From assembly GCA_025403435.1 (NCBI GenBank), contig JAJQZP010000048.1:703011-767010 (forward strand): a DNA stretch of 64,000 nt. Reading direction: 5' to 3'. Every line of letters begins with the position of its first letter. The first letter of the stretch is position 1. A model generated the notes under the pieces. It saw only the letters and a program-made list of their open reading frames with translations. It searched no databases and had not been told where the DNA came from. The stretch is from Artocarpus heterophyllus (taxonomy: Eukaryota > Streptophyta > Magnoliopsida > Rosales > Moraceae). The position numbers and the translations under genes were made by a program. Below are positions 24,470 through 36,384 of the stretch, one piece after another.

Positions 24470-27400
24470 CAAGTGCACGAAATCAAGTAACAGTGTGTGT
24501 GGTATCCTAAATGATTCTCTGAAATAATCATACTGTAAACGCGCGGACGTTTATAATATAAAAGGGTTGTTATATTTATAAGAGTGTAGGTATTTAAAAG
24601 ATTGATAAATTTTCTGTTTGAAGTGTCTATGGGATTTTTTAAAATAAAACGTAAAAAATTAAATATTTGTGAAAATTTTAAAATAATTTTAAAACGTAAA
24701 ATTGAAAGGGTAAATTTTTGATAATATCTTATATGTTTTATAACAATATATAATTTTATCTTTAAATAATTATCTAAAGTATTTGATTTATTCTATTTTT
24801 TTTCTTGCAAACACTTTTACTAGCTTTACAAGTCAATTAAAAGCAACAATATAGCAAACTATAATACTGCAAAGATTTTCCTATAAAAAGTAGCGAAACA
24901 ATTACGCTTCACTAGTAATTTTATTCACTAATTGTGAAAATTATTGTTAATAATATTTTAAGATAGAAAAGATAATAACAAATTAAAATTATTATATTTA
25001 AATCGAATAAATTTACATTAATTCGACAGAATCTCGTCACATAAAATATCCAAAATTCACAACATAACAAGTTATATTGCAGTAATAGACATTCCATAAA
25101 ATTCAACATTATTTCATTATTATTAATATTAATTATGCAATACAATTAGATTACATAAACAAAGCATGACTGAAATTTATGTAAAAATAGGCAATATAAC
25201 AACACTAACAATAATTATTAAAAACTTGAAAAATATTATTTATTCCATAAAAATAAACATTACAACACAGATATAGAGTTAAAAATCATACCAAAACAAC
25301 TATGCATATAAGATCGTCTCTCTATCTCACCAAACTTTCAACACTAATTTAGGCATTAGTTTAATATTAAAAATATGGTTGAAAGAGTACCCTAACAATA
25401 TCTCCTCCTAAAAAGGGTACTGCTAAATCTGTTGAAAAAAAAAAAAAAAAAAAACAAAGAAAAGAAGAGGATGGGCTAAAAGGTTGTGCCATTCCTCAAG
25501 GGAAGGGGGCTTATATAGTGCTTAAAATTAATGTTATATATTTTTTATTAATATTTTTATTATATTTAATTTTTTATTTATTTTTTTATTTTATTTTATT
25601 TTTTTGTTTGTTGCCTCGTCAGATTGCAATTGTGAAATCAGGATTTCTCTTTTCTCCGTGCTGTTATGCGTTCAGCATTGTGTAAATTTTGGTTGGGAAT
25701 TCGACGTAGTGCAGAGCACAGGAGCAGCGTATAGCCTTGATCTGGAGCGTCCATCTCGTGATCTGACGGCTATAACTCGAGCACTAGGAGAGCTGAGACC
25801 AAACGAATCGAATGCAAGCCATTAGATTAGTCTAAGTTATCCGATCGCGCGGATGAAAAGAGAGTTTTAGCTACACTCTCCTACACTAGATTAGAAGCTA
25901 ATCAAGATATCGTGGAGGACAAACAGCACAAAACGGACGGCCTAGATTGATTTCACGGCTTGATCGGACGGTCGAGGGCGCGCCACGTATCAATTCTTTT
26001 GATTTTTATTTTCTTTTTATTTTTTGTGCATTTGAGGTTCTTTTTGCCTGATTTCGCAATGTTTTGCTCCTTTTTTCTATCAAAATTCAAATCTAAAATT
26101 ACAAAAACACATTAAAATTAATTAGTTTACAAACAAAATATTTACAATAATTTTAAAAATGTTTATTTTACAATTAAACACATAAAATAAGCTAAAAATA
26201 AATAAAAACTTATAAAATTAATAAACCTTAACAGAAATTATTAAAAATATTATAAAATATATTTACAAACTTAGAACTTATTTACAAATACTTTGAGACT
26301 CAAAATAAATTTACCACGTATTATTTTATAGTTTTAATTATTTACAAACTAAACACTTATTTAACGTATAAAAATGACTCTAAAAATTATAAAAAATATT
26401 ATTAAACATAAAAACACACTAAAAATACATATTTAGAGACATTTAGATACTAAGACACAAAAATACTTATCAACACAAAAATGTTATTAATTAGAGTATT
26501 TAACTAGAAATAAAAGCATAAATAAATGATTTTATCATTGTAAAATATACACTTTTACAGTCTCATCACATCCTTCAACTAGCTTATCGTTAATCCTTAG
26601 TAATTAAAGTGATAAAATTTTGAAATGATTTAATGAATATTCACACAATGTAAACCATGTAACTATAATTTGACTAACCTAACTAGATAGACTAACAAAA
26701 CAAATATTTTATTTGAATGCTTTATATGCTATTTAACAAAATGTATGCAAGCCAAACTTAATGCAAAAAGAGATAATGAATAATCATGAAATTTCATAAA
26801 AAACTAAGAATAAAATTGTTATAATATTTTCATTCAAATCACTCATGCAGGCAATAACACTGCGAATTTATTGATAATTAATAATAGAAACATAAAACAA
26901 AAATATATGTCAAAATTAAACAAACTTTACAACTATAGACAGTGTAATGTCTCGCTCCCTTAAGCAATCTCCATAACTCATTTAACGAGCTTTGGGTCAG
27001 TAACTCTCAGACCATTTGGCCTAAAGTAATAGGTGTTGAAGCATCTCTTAAAACTTTCTTACTCGAGTTAAAGAGGCTACGAAACCAAACTTATCCAACT
27101 TTATTTATTTACATTTTTTCTTTTATTTCTTTTTGTTTATTTATTTTTGACTAATTAATTAATTTTGAAAATGTTACTGCCTTTAATTGTTCATCTTTAC
27201 AAAATAACAAAACTCAAAAATTTTATAGCTTTGACTTACCACCACGATTAACCATTAGAGTGTGTGTGTGAAAAGAATGGCTTACAAATACTTTGAAAAA
27301 TAAATACATAAAAATGATAAATAAAACTGAAGTTTTGAAAGTTTATAAAGTTAGATAATTCAAAGAATAGAAAAATGATATTCGATTAATATGAAATTTA

Positions 27401-28060
27401 GAATCAAAACAAAATAATAACATATTAATTATTAAAAAAATTAATATTTACAAAGCATTTTAAATTTTTAAAACCAAAAACTTACAAAATAACACACAAA
27501 AATAAAAATAAAAATTGCAAAGCACACAAAAATCTGGAGCAAAAACTGAAAAAACTAAGCACAAATTAGAAAAAATTTGGCACAACTTCGCACATCAGTG
27601 ATGCATAACCCTCTCTCCCATCCTAAATTGTTCATTGTCCCTAATGTATCAAAAGAATAGTGAAAGGAGTGAAAATATAATCTAAATCAATACAGCTGCA
27701 AGGACGATCTGTAACTAGCTAGAAACCAAACTAAACAAACTAAAATAAACACACAACAATATATTACAAACTGGGTCTTTTAAAGTCAGATTCTCAAGAC
27801 TTTATTTTTATTCTGAAGGACAAAAATCATGCTTTTTACTCAAATTCTTCCAAAATGCATCTCAAGAGGCTATGAATACAAAGTTATATCTTTCTTTACT
27901 TAGCCATGTTGCGAGAATTTAACTTTGAAATTCATTTTCAACTTTTGGGTTCTTTTTTTTTTTTATGAAAATTTAATAAAAGCAAGCAAAAAACAAAATA
28001 AGAAAACAAAGAACAAAAATAAATATTTACAAAAAAAAAAAAAGAGTGAAAGAAAACTAC
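24470..28060 (-). other. Non-coding 3' part / LTR-like region of Gypsy E
   Basis: This is very AT-rich sequence with no coding frame. A more GC-rich patch at 25600-26000 contains phrases such as GATCTGACGG and GATCGGACGG, and a poly-A lies at 25434-25456. The boundary phrase GGCAAGTGCACGAAATCAAG at 24472 resembles terminal sequences common in plant Athila/Tat LTRs (from memory, unverified). Probably a long degraded LTR plus 3' untranslated region. Confidence 0.45.
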
Positions 28061-31000
28061 TCAGGGTTGGTAAATTGGAGCTACAAGAATGACCTCTTCG
28101 AGTTCATTCATCCGTTCTATATTGCTTTTTAGTCTTTGGCCATTTACTCTAATTATCCTTCCATCGGATGGATTTTTGATTTTAACAACACCATGTGGGA
28201 AAACCTGTTTCATAATATATGGATCAGTCCATCGTAATTTTTAACTTACCAAAATAAAGGTGGAGACGGGATTCATAAAGATGAACCTACTTATTTAGGT
28301 CAAAGTTTTTCCTCAGGATCTGCTTGTCATGAAATGCTTTCATGTTTGCTTTGTAAATCCATGAATTGTTATAAGCATCATTCCTTAATTCTTCAAGTTC
28401 AAAAAGTTGGAGCTTTCATTCAATACCTGCAATTTTAAGATCAAAGTTGAGAGCGTTAATAGCCCAATAAGCTTTATGTTCAAGTTTTATAGGTTAATGA
28501 TAGGCTTTTCTAAAAACGAGCCTATAGGGAGACATTCCTAAGGGAGCTTCATAAGCTGTATAGTATACCCAGAATGTGTCTTGAAGACATGAAGTCCAAT
28601 CTTTTCAATCTGGATTCATCATTTTTTTCAAGATTTGTTTGATCTCCCTATTTACTAACTCAGCTTGTCCATTTATTTGTGGATAATAAACAGTTGAAAT
28701 TTTATGAACCACACCTACTTTGCATTAAAGCTTCAAAAGAATGGTTGTAAAAATGTGCTCTTTGAACACTGATTATAGCACGTGGCATACCATACCTAAA
28801 TAACACATTTTCTTTCAAGAACTTTATAACAGTTGTATCATTGTTGGTATAGTATTCTACAGCTTTAGCCTATTTTGAAACATAATCTACAGCAAGGAGG
28901 ATGCATAAGTACCCAAAGGAAGGTAGAAAAGGTCCAATAAAGTCTATTCCCCAGCAATCGAATATCTTTATTGCGATAATTGGCTTTAGAGGCATTATAT
29001 GGCGATAGGACAGAGTACTTAACTTTGGATCATTTTCACAAGAATCATAGTAGTGATAAGTGTCTTTAAACAAAGTGGGCCCATAGAGACCAATTGCAAA
29101 TTTTTGCAGCAGTTTTCTTTGTAGAAAAATGACCACCACATGCATCAGTATGATAGAATTTTAAGACACTAAACACTTAATCTTCAGGAATGCAATGTCT
29201 CATGATTTGATCATGATAGTATTTGAAAAGGTAAGGGTCATCCCAATAAAAGTTATGCACTTTAACCAAAAACTTTCTTTTGTCTTGCAAACTCCAAGAG
29301 GATGGAATTTCTCTAGTTGCCAAGTAATTGACAATGTATGTGTACCAAGGTAACTTGGTAATGAAGAATAGATGTTCATCAAGAAATTCATCATGAATTG
29401 ATGGGCCATTGACAAAATCATTAAATTCTAAATGAGATAAATTGTCAGCTACCACATTCTCAACTCCTTTCTTATCCTTAATGGTCAAATCAAACTTTTA
29501 TAGAAGAAGGATCCACCTCATGTGTCGGGCCTTCGTATCCTTTTTATAAAAGAGATACTTAAGGGCTAAATGATTAGTGAAAACAATGATAGGTGAACCA
29601 ATCAGGTATGAATGAAACTTTTGAAGAACAAATATTATAGCAAACAACTTCTTTTCCGTGGTTGAATAATTTATTTGAGCACTATTTAGAATTCTACTTG
29701 CATAGTACACTACAAAAAGTTTTCCTTTCCTTTGCTGACCTAAAACAGTTCCTATAGTGTAATTGCTTGTATCACACATGATTTCAAATGGTAAACTCCA
29801 ATCAGGGGATTACATGATAGTTGCAGAGATCAGCTTAGAAATTAGTGTTTGCAAAGATTTTTCACATTCTTTCATCCATTCGAATATTACATTTTTCAGT
29901 AGGAGGTTACACAATGGTCTTGATATGGCTAAAAGTTTCTAAATAAACCTCCTATAGAATCCAACATGTCCAAAAAAAATCGAACATCTCTAAAGTCCTA
30001 GGAGTAGCCATGTTAGAGATAAGTTCAATCTTAGCTAGATGAACTTCAATTTCTCTTTTAACGACAATATGTCCAAGAACTATGCCAGATGAAACCATAA
30101 CATAACATTTTTCCCAATTCAAAATGAGGCCTTTCTTTTCACATCTTTATAAAATAGCTTCCAAGTTACGCAAGAAAGTGTCAAACGAATTATCAAAGAC
30201 GGTCAAATCATCTATGAATACTTCTATAGTCTTTTCAACTATGTCGCTGAAAATACTCATCATGCATCTCTAAAATATAACTGGAATGTTACAAAGTCTA
30301 AATGCCATATGCCGAAAAGTATAAGTATCGAAAGGACATGTAAATTGGGTCCTTTCCCGATCTTTTAATGCTATCTCTATCTGATAGTATCCTAAATATC
30401 CATCGAGAAAATAATAGAACATGTTTTAAGATTTGATCAATGAATGGGAGTAGAAAATAGTCTTTTCAAGTGGCGGTGTTCAACTTTCGATAATCAATAC
30501 ACATTCGCTATCTAGTGACAACTCTTGTAGGAATAAGATCTCCTTTTTCATTCTTTATCATAGTTACACCTGACTTCTTAGGTACAACTTAAGTTAGGTT
30601 GGCACATTTACTGTATGTAATACAGTAAATGATACTTGCATTTAACGATTTCAAAACTTCATTCTTCACAACTTCTTTCATTGTTGGGTTCAACCTTCTT
30701 TGGGGTCTCTTCTTGGATTAGCATATTCTTCCAAGTGAATATGCTGAGTGCAAATCAAGGAACTAATTCCCTTAATATCAGCTATTGTCTAACCCAATGC
30801 AACTTTGTAATCACACAACATGTCGATTAACTGTTGCTCTTGTGATTCATCGAGTTTGGATGAAATTATGATATGAAAAGAATCATTGGCTCCCAAAATG
30901 CATGTTTCAATCCTTCAGAAAGTTGGGCTAACTTAACTTTTAGAATTTCTTCAATGGATGTTTTTGGCTTTTCTTCTTCCAATAACAACTTTTCAGAACA

Positions 31001-31672
31001 TGGTTGTTAAAACTTTGTTTCTTTGTCTAGCGAATGTTTGGGAATAATAGAAATAGGATCCATATTTTCAAGATCAAAACTTTGGAAGATCTCTTTAAGC
31101 ACATCAATTCGCATTAGAAATTCTTCCTGAACAACTTCATCAATGATTTTAGTGTAAAAACACTCATCATTGCTTTGAAATTGTTTCCTATCAAGAGTCA
31201 TGTTTTCAAAAGAGATTTTCATGAGACCATTTCTACAGTTAATGAGTGCATTAGCTATGGCTAAGAAAGGTCTTCCAAGGATGATAGGAATTTTTGATTC
31301 CATGTTCACCTCACATTGAGTGTCTAAAATGAGAAAATCCATGGGATAATAAAAGTAATCAACTTCCAACAAAACATCTTCAACTTTTCCTCACGGTTCC
31401 TTGATGGATTGGTCTACCAATTGCAAGACCATAGATGTTGGCTTAATCTCTCCAAGTCCTACTCATGAGGGAATTGAGTAAGGCATGAGATTGACACTCG
31501 CTCTTAAGTCTAACAAGGCTTGAGTGATTTCATGATTTCCTAAGTAATAGGTGATTGTGGGACATCTAGGATTTTTGTAGTTGATCGGTGCTCTTTGCTC
31601 AAAAATTGTACTTAATTGCTTAGTCAAAAATGCAGTCTTTGTGACATGAATCTTCCTTTTCATAATGTACAA
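28061..31672 (-). pseudogene. Gypsy E protease, RT, RNase H and integrase, multiply broken
   Basis: In minus-strand order: protease L-L-D-L-R-A-S-V-N-L-M-P-Y (near 31500), where the catalytic Gly is replaced by Arg; P-I-I-L-G-R-P-F-L-A (near 31280); RT with E-V-F-I-D-D-L (near 30215); RNase H ending V-V-A-D-N-L-S-H-L (near 29450); zinc finger and integrase I-D-F-I-G-P-F (near 28945) and D-Y-V-S-K (near 28880); and a C-terminal segment ending A-P-I-Y-Q-P and TGA at 28061-28063. Frequent stops and frameshifts show an old copy. Confidence 0.82.
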
Positions 31673-32800
31673 ATCTTACATAACTTTGACATAAGCATAC
31701 ACTTGTTTGAGTATTTACAAAATAGGAAGGTTGATTCGAAAATGCTTCAAGTGTTTCAAGATTTGTTCATAATTTTTGGCATTTTCATCATAGTGAAGAA
31801 CAGTAGGCATTGCTCTCATTATTGAGTGAACCACTATAAATCCCGTATGTAGTATCATTTATTTTTACTACATTATTTGCTTTATTTATTGCTTTAATTT
31901 TAACCTTCATTTTATAATCATTTTGATCTTATTCTTGAAAGCTTAATAGATCCTAACAACTATGATTTGAGGACCCAAACTTGTAAACAACACAAAAACA
32001 ATTCGCTTTAACTCTCTTTCTCTCCTTAATCAATCATAACAAACCAAATTCATAGTCGAGCAACCTCACTAACATTCATAAGCCTCTCCTAATAGCATAT
32101 AGAAATGCCCAAAATACATTATCTGCTATATTCCTACAAGGATAAGAATACCAAGGGTTCATTAAGATCTAAGCTCTCTCTATTGGCTACACATGATATG
32201 TGGTATATTCTTATCCTACACAACACGTCATTCCATCCGTGGCAAAACATAAAATTCATTTTTCCAAGTGCATTAAGCTTACGTATTCAACAACTAAATG
32301 GTGATCAAACATTTAGAGGCGTTAGGCTTAAAATGGAACAATCAACTTAGTAAAGACAATATGCATTAAATCAAGAAAGAGAAATTAAAAAAATAAATAT
32401 TTAGATGATATTGCAATTCTTGAATAAGAAGAAAATTAATTCATAATTGAAAATAAAGCACAATCTCAAAGATTTCAACATCAACAAGCAATAAAAATAA
32501 TTAAAAGAGAATAAAGTTTAAGAGAAAACTAGTATAGAAATCCCCCAAATCTCCATTGTTCTTCTCCTTCTTCTTGCCTCTTGGTATTTGCTTCTTTTAG
32601 ATTGTTCAAAACAAAACCTGAAACTAATCCTAAATCTACAAATAAAACTGTAAAAAATATACATTTTGTTCTTTTTCTCCCTCCCAAAAATGGCTTGAAA
32701 AAGCCTTATTCTTCTATGCTTAAGTTTTTCTCTACATGAATAACTCTATTTTAATAGGGTTATCAATCCTATTCTGAAAATTTCTTTTAGGTGTCTTCCA
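31673..32800 (-). other. Gypsy E upstream region, no recognisable gag
   Basis: AT-rich, with no capsid or zinc-knuckle motif found. The minus strand from 32800 begins TGGAAGACACC, a possible LTR start, but no second copy of it is in the window. Confidence 0.4.
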
Positions 32801-32829
32801 GATCTCTACAATAGTCTTCTCGTGAGAGA

Positions 32830-33070
32830 TTTTTCAAAGAACTTGATTCGAAAGAATAAGAACTACAACACTGTGAGCCTTTCTTGCAATATCGTTTTGC
32901 TTCCACATATACTCTTCTTTTTGTTTTTCTATCAAATCATGAGGCATCTTTGAATCTAAATTCAAGGCCTTATCTAGGCATTGAGCAATTAAGACCGCCT
33001 CCATCTTCATCTTCCACAAGCCAAAGTCACTTTTATCAGTCAGCTTTTTGATGTTGTATTTCTGATTCAA
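32830..33070 (-). pseudogene. Copia A gag N-terminus
   Basis: It starts with ATG at 33070, 43 bases after the LTR, and reads M-N-Q-K-Y-N-I-K-K-L, then F-G-L-W-K-M-K-M-E-A, the usual opening of Copia gag (UBN2-type). A stop (TGA) occurs after N-Q-V-L and the frame then continues to about 32800, where the Gypsy interrupts it. Confidence 0.8.
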
Positions 33071-33098
33071 TATTGTCTTCTACGATTCTTGGTTTAAA

Positions 33099-33110
33099 GC
33101 TCTAATACTA
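33099..33110 (-). other. Degenerate tRNA-iMet primer site of Copia A
   Basis: The minus strand reads TAGTATTAGAGC, two changes from TGGTATCAGAGC, two bases from the LTR end. Confidence 0.72.
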
Positions 33111-33112
33111 GA

Positions 33113-33675
33113 TGTTGCACAAACACACACGCCATAGAGATTGATCAAACATCACACTTCCAAGAACCAATCTACACAAACAAGAACACACATTCAAGAA
33201 ACGCAATCACAAAAGAAAACAAACACAAGAACACCAGAGTTTTTGTTGTGGTTCGGATCAAGATAATTCCTACATCCACGGGGACCATGACAGTCACTGG
33301 AGATCACTATAATTAATTCAAGGATTACAGAACTCCTTTATAAAACTCTCTGCACTTAGCAATGTTTCAAGGAACAAGAAGAAGTTCTCTCTCTAGCCTA
33401 TTACCCAGAAACCCAAGATTACGCCCTTTGATTTCTCTTTCTAGACTTTTCTCACTCCAAAGCTCAAAGTCTCAAATCTGGTTACAACTTATACAGCACT
33501 CAATATATAAGTATTCCTAACCAAACAGATACAACAGGCTTCAGACTAACTACCAATCAAAATTAGCTAGTCTTTTGTCAATAATCTTCCAACGGCTTCC
33601 AATAGGCTCCCACTTTGATGACGTGGCAATCTTGAATAATGAAAAATATACCATTTAATGAACCACATAATAACA
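33113..33675 (-). repeat. 5' LTR of Copia A
   Basis: It is 563 bp, homologous to 20166-20732 with scattered substitutions and small indels (for example near 33322 and 33565). ATTCT at 33676-33680 completes the target duplication. Confidence 0.88.
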
Positions 33676-33680
33676 ATTCT

Positions 33681-34161
33681 AATCAATAAGATTGTTAACC
33701 ACCTAAAAAGAGTGATGCGGATAGACTAGGGGAAGGAGGTATGGGAATTTTTGAGGGCTCGACTGTCCTAGCCAATCTTCTTCTGGATCAAGGCCAGCCA
33801 TGACCTTAAAAATCTTGACCTTGACTGTAAATAGGTATTTGGTTTAAATTCAGGCCTTCGTAACCCTTCTTAAAAAAGGAAATAAAGAAAGGAAAAATTA
33901 CTGGTTATGCCACAGTTTTAAAAGTTGTATTTATTTGTGCCATATTAAAAAAAATTATTCTACACTCTTATTATTATACGTTAGGTTGTACCATAAATAA
34001 ACATGTGTGACTTTTATATAACGTAAATCTTAAAAGATGGCATACGAAAACTCCCCAAAGAAAGAAAGGAGAAGGACTCATGACTCATAGGCCATAACTC
34101 TTGTTTTTAATTGAATTTTCCTTGCCATAATGCTGTCTTTCAGCTGCCCCTACTCTCTTTA
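33681..34161. other. Intergenic, contains a dispersed AT-rich repeat
   Basis: 33890-34055 resembles 40305-40480 and 50990-51165 (shared phrases around AAATTAC, GTTTTAAAA, TTATTT and ATGTAAATCTTAAAAGA). No gene seen. Confidence 0.45.
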
Positions 34162-34465
34162 TTTTCAATAGGAAGATTTTGATGAAAGAGACAAAAAAAA
34201 ATTTGAATTGGGTAAAAGTCATTTTTTTTTTAGAAAAAAAAAAACATATTTTTTTGTATAGGTAAACTGTCTCAGTTTTTTTCAACAAAATAAGAAAAAT
34301 GACTGTAGCAGAATAAGGAACCTCAATATGATGAAAAAAAAAACTGAAACCGTTTTGATGTCCAAAAAACTTTTTTTTTGGTGCCAAAAACTGTTCAAAA
34401 AAAGTGATCTATTTGCCAAAAAAAATTTTGGTCAGGCCTCCTTCTCAAAATGCCCCTTTTCAATA
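34162..34465. mobile_element. MULE-derived miniature element (286 bp) with 9-bp target duplication
   Basis: TTTTCAATA occurs at 34162-34170 and again at 34457-34465; nine bases is the Mutator-type duplication. The enclosed sequence starts GGAAGATTTTGATGAAAG. The reverse complement of its other end starts GGGGCATTTTGAGAAGGAG, an imperfect inverted pair. Both ends resemble the left end of the large MULE at 53310, including GGAAGATTTTGAT and, on the right-hand arm, TTTGGCACCAAAAAA at a similar distance from the tip. No coding capacity. A non-autonomous derivative. Confidence 0.72.
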
Positions 34466-34686
34466 CCAGTTGAGGAGCATGAGCTTCGTTCAAGCCTATT
34501 AAGTATGTTAACAAAAAATAAAAATAAAAAGATTAAGAAGGAAAAAATAAATATGTATAAAGAAAGGACAAAAATGAGAAAAACTAAATATGTACAGGGA
34601 AAAAGTACAAAAATATAGTAGAAAATGAGAGAAAAGATTAAGAAAAAAAGAGCCAAAAAGGAATGAAAGGAGGGAAAAAATTAAGC

Positions 34687-35165
34687 GGTGTTTGGAAGAA
34701 TGGTGGGAACCGTTTGTTAAAATTATTTTTATTATAACATGTAAAAGTTTTACATTGTAGAAAATTTTTTTATTATTATTATAGCATGTAATAGCTTTAT
34801 ACTGTTTATTATTGAATTGGTTCCATCACTCAGCTAAATAGTCACTAAAAATGACAAGAGCAAAAGCAAAAAAGAAAAAAAAAAGGCTAAAAAGAAAACA
34901 GGTTTTAGAGAAAGGCTCATGCAAATGACGTAGAAAAGCTAAAAAAAAGGCATGAAACAGTGTCAATGATGTGATGCCACCTTAATATAGTGGCTGTTTT
35001 GACTGAGTGGTGGTGAGAACCATAATTTTTATTACAAACTTAGTTATAAACAATGTAAAGCTCTCGCATGCTATAATAACAATAAAAAAAATTTGCTATA
35101 GTGTAAAGCTCTTATATGCTACAATAAAAGTGATTCTAATCAATGGTTTCAATCACATTTTTAAA
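34687..35165. repeat. Foldback-type inverted repeat element, arms about 150-165 bp
   Basis: 34687-34850 is inverted-complementary to about 34985-35165. Matching landmarks are TTATTATAGCATGTAATAGC on the left and the complement of GCATGCTATAATAACAATAA on the right, plus the CACTCAG and GTTTATTA phrases further in. The centre is A-rich and non-coding. It is probably a MITE; no target duplication could be settled. Confidence 0.6.
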
Positions 35166-36085
35166 TACCTTTTTAGTGTTTAAAAAAATAATAAAAAATA
35201 CTAATCAATTTATTATAATATGTGAAATTTTATGCTGTAATAATTTTTTTATTGTTGTTATAGTATATGAAAATTTTATATTATTTAAAACTAAAAACAC
35301 AATAATTGAAACTACTTATGAAATAGAAATAAATAAACTTTTGAAGAAAGCGTCGAACAACGACCACAAGCACCAACGAGCAATTAAGCTATGTCAGACG
35401 GTCATGACGGCTGTGATCAGCCCATGCAATAGGCACAATGACAGAGGGCGAGTCGTGCTCCTCTAGTGCTCAGTGAGCTTGTGGGTTCCACCATGTTCTA
35501 CTCCCTTGCCGGTGTGATCACGTGCAGCCAAAACACTGAGCTTGCTTTCCTTACAAAATTTAACGTGTGACACGTAGAATCCAATTTAAATTTAACCATT
35601 TCGGTGCTGACACATGGCGAGCCTTTTAAACCTTAGAGCACCATTAAAACTCTTTTTTTCGATTTTATAAAGATGTTAAAGATTAAAGATAAAGATTATT
35701 ATTATTATTATTATTATTTTTAAATGTAGCTTACCCGCCAATAGTTTCAATGCTGATCATTCCATAAATAATCGCACGAGATTGAGTCGTATGCCAAGAA
35801 AACACGAACCCGAAGCCAATAAAACCCGACACTAGACAATATGGGTCCCGCCTTGTCCAGCTGGTGCAGACTTGAATACGCAACCCCACGTGTCAGCAAT
35901 CACTGGTTGTCCATTAAACTATCAGCATCGCCGTCTATTTAACCAACGCAAAGGCCCCACATCCCCTTATTTATCAAATAAAAGTCTACGCCCATAAAAG
36001 ATATTAGAAAGCAAAAAAGCCAATAAAAAAAATATTATGAAGAAAGAGAAGAAAATATCTAATATCTATTGGCCACAAGAAAGGG
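35166..36085. other. Intergenic upstream of the J-protein gene
   Basis: AT-rich, with an ATT trinucleotide run (35696-35716). No gene recognised. The last part probably belongs to the promoter of the heat-shock-type gene at 36385. Confidence 0.4.
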
Positions 36086-36093
36086 TATCAAAC

Positions 36094-36143
36094 TTCTGGA
36101 AGTCCTACGTCTGACAAAAAAAACATTCCGGAACATTCCGGAA
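36094..36143 (+). promoter_or_regulatory. Heat-shock elements upstream of the J-protein gene
   Basis: TTCCGGAACATTCCGGAA at 36126-36143 gives four perfectly alternating units (TTC-2-GAA-2-TTC-2-GAA), an ideal binding site for trimeric heat-shock factors. A second two-unit site TTCTGGAA lies at 36094-36101. Another, TTCAAGAA, lies at 36196-36203. The main site is about 85 bases before the TATA box, a normal spacing. Confidence 0.82.
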
Positions 36144-36227
36144 GATCAGTACTCATCAGAATCCATGCAAGATATTTTTGCTCTGCTTGTTCTCCTTCAA
36201 GAAACCGCCATAGCCATTTCCCTCCAC

Positions 36228-36234
36228 TATAAAT
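36228..36234 (+). promoter_or_regulatory. TATA box of the J-protein gene
   Basis: TATAAAT sits about 150 bases before the ATG, predicting transcription start near 36260 and a 5' leader of about 125 bases. Confidence 0.72.
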
Positions 36235-36384
36235 CCGTCTTTCCCTTCCCTTCCATCTCCATGTTTCGTCCACGTCCAAAGAACCCAAACAATCAAACGC
36301 CTCTTTCAAGCACTAACAAACAAACGAAGTTGTTTGATGCGTTGAAATCGGTGTTTTCTTTTTGAGAATTGAAAGCAAAGATCA

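Larger units (their letters stand above)
24450..32800 (-). mobile_element. Decayed non-chromovirus Ty3/Gypsy element E inserted in Copia A gag
   Basis: The Copia gag frame is left near 32800 (after E-I-W-K) and re-entered near 24450 (S-L-P-N-R). The interval holds a minus-strand Gypsy pol whose motifs fit the Athila/Tat (OTA) side of the family: L-L-D-L-x-A-S-V-N-L-M-P-Y protease, F-I-D-D RT and D-Y-V-S-K integrase. No paired LTRs, primer site or clean target duplication could be seen, and about nine expected gag residues are missing at the junction. The ends have therefore been deleted or rearranged, and the boundaries are approximate. Confidence 0.7.
20161..33680 (-). mobile_element. Ty1/Copia retrotransposon A, complete ends, split by a Gypsy
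   Basis: Two LTRs (20166-20732 and 33113-33675, about 565 bp, clearly homologous) are flanked by the same 5-bp sequence ATTCT at 20161-20165 and 33676-33680. This proves that they belong to one insertion although they lie 13 kb apart. Internally, minus-strand gag starts at 33070 and is cut near 32800 by a nested Gypsy. Gag, pol and the polypurine tract resume from about 24455 down to 20733. A relative lies at 13120-14370. Confidence 0.88.
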
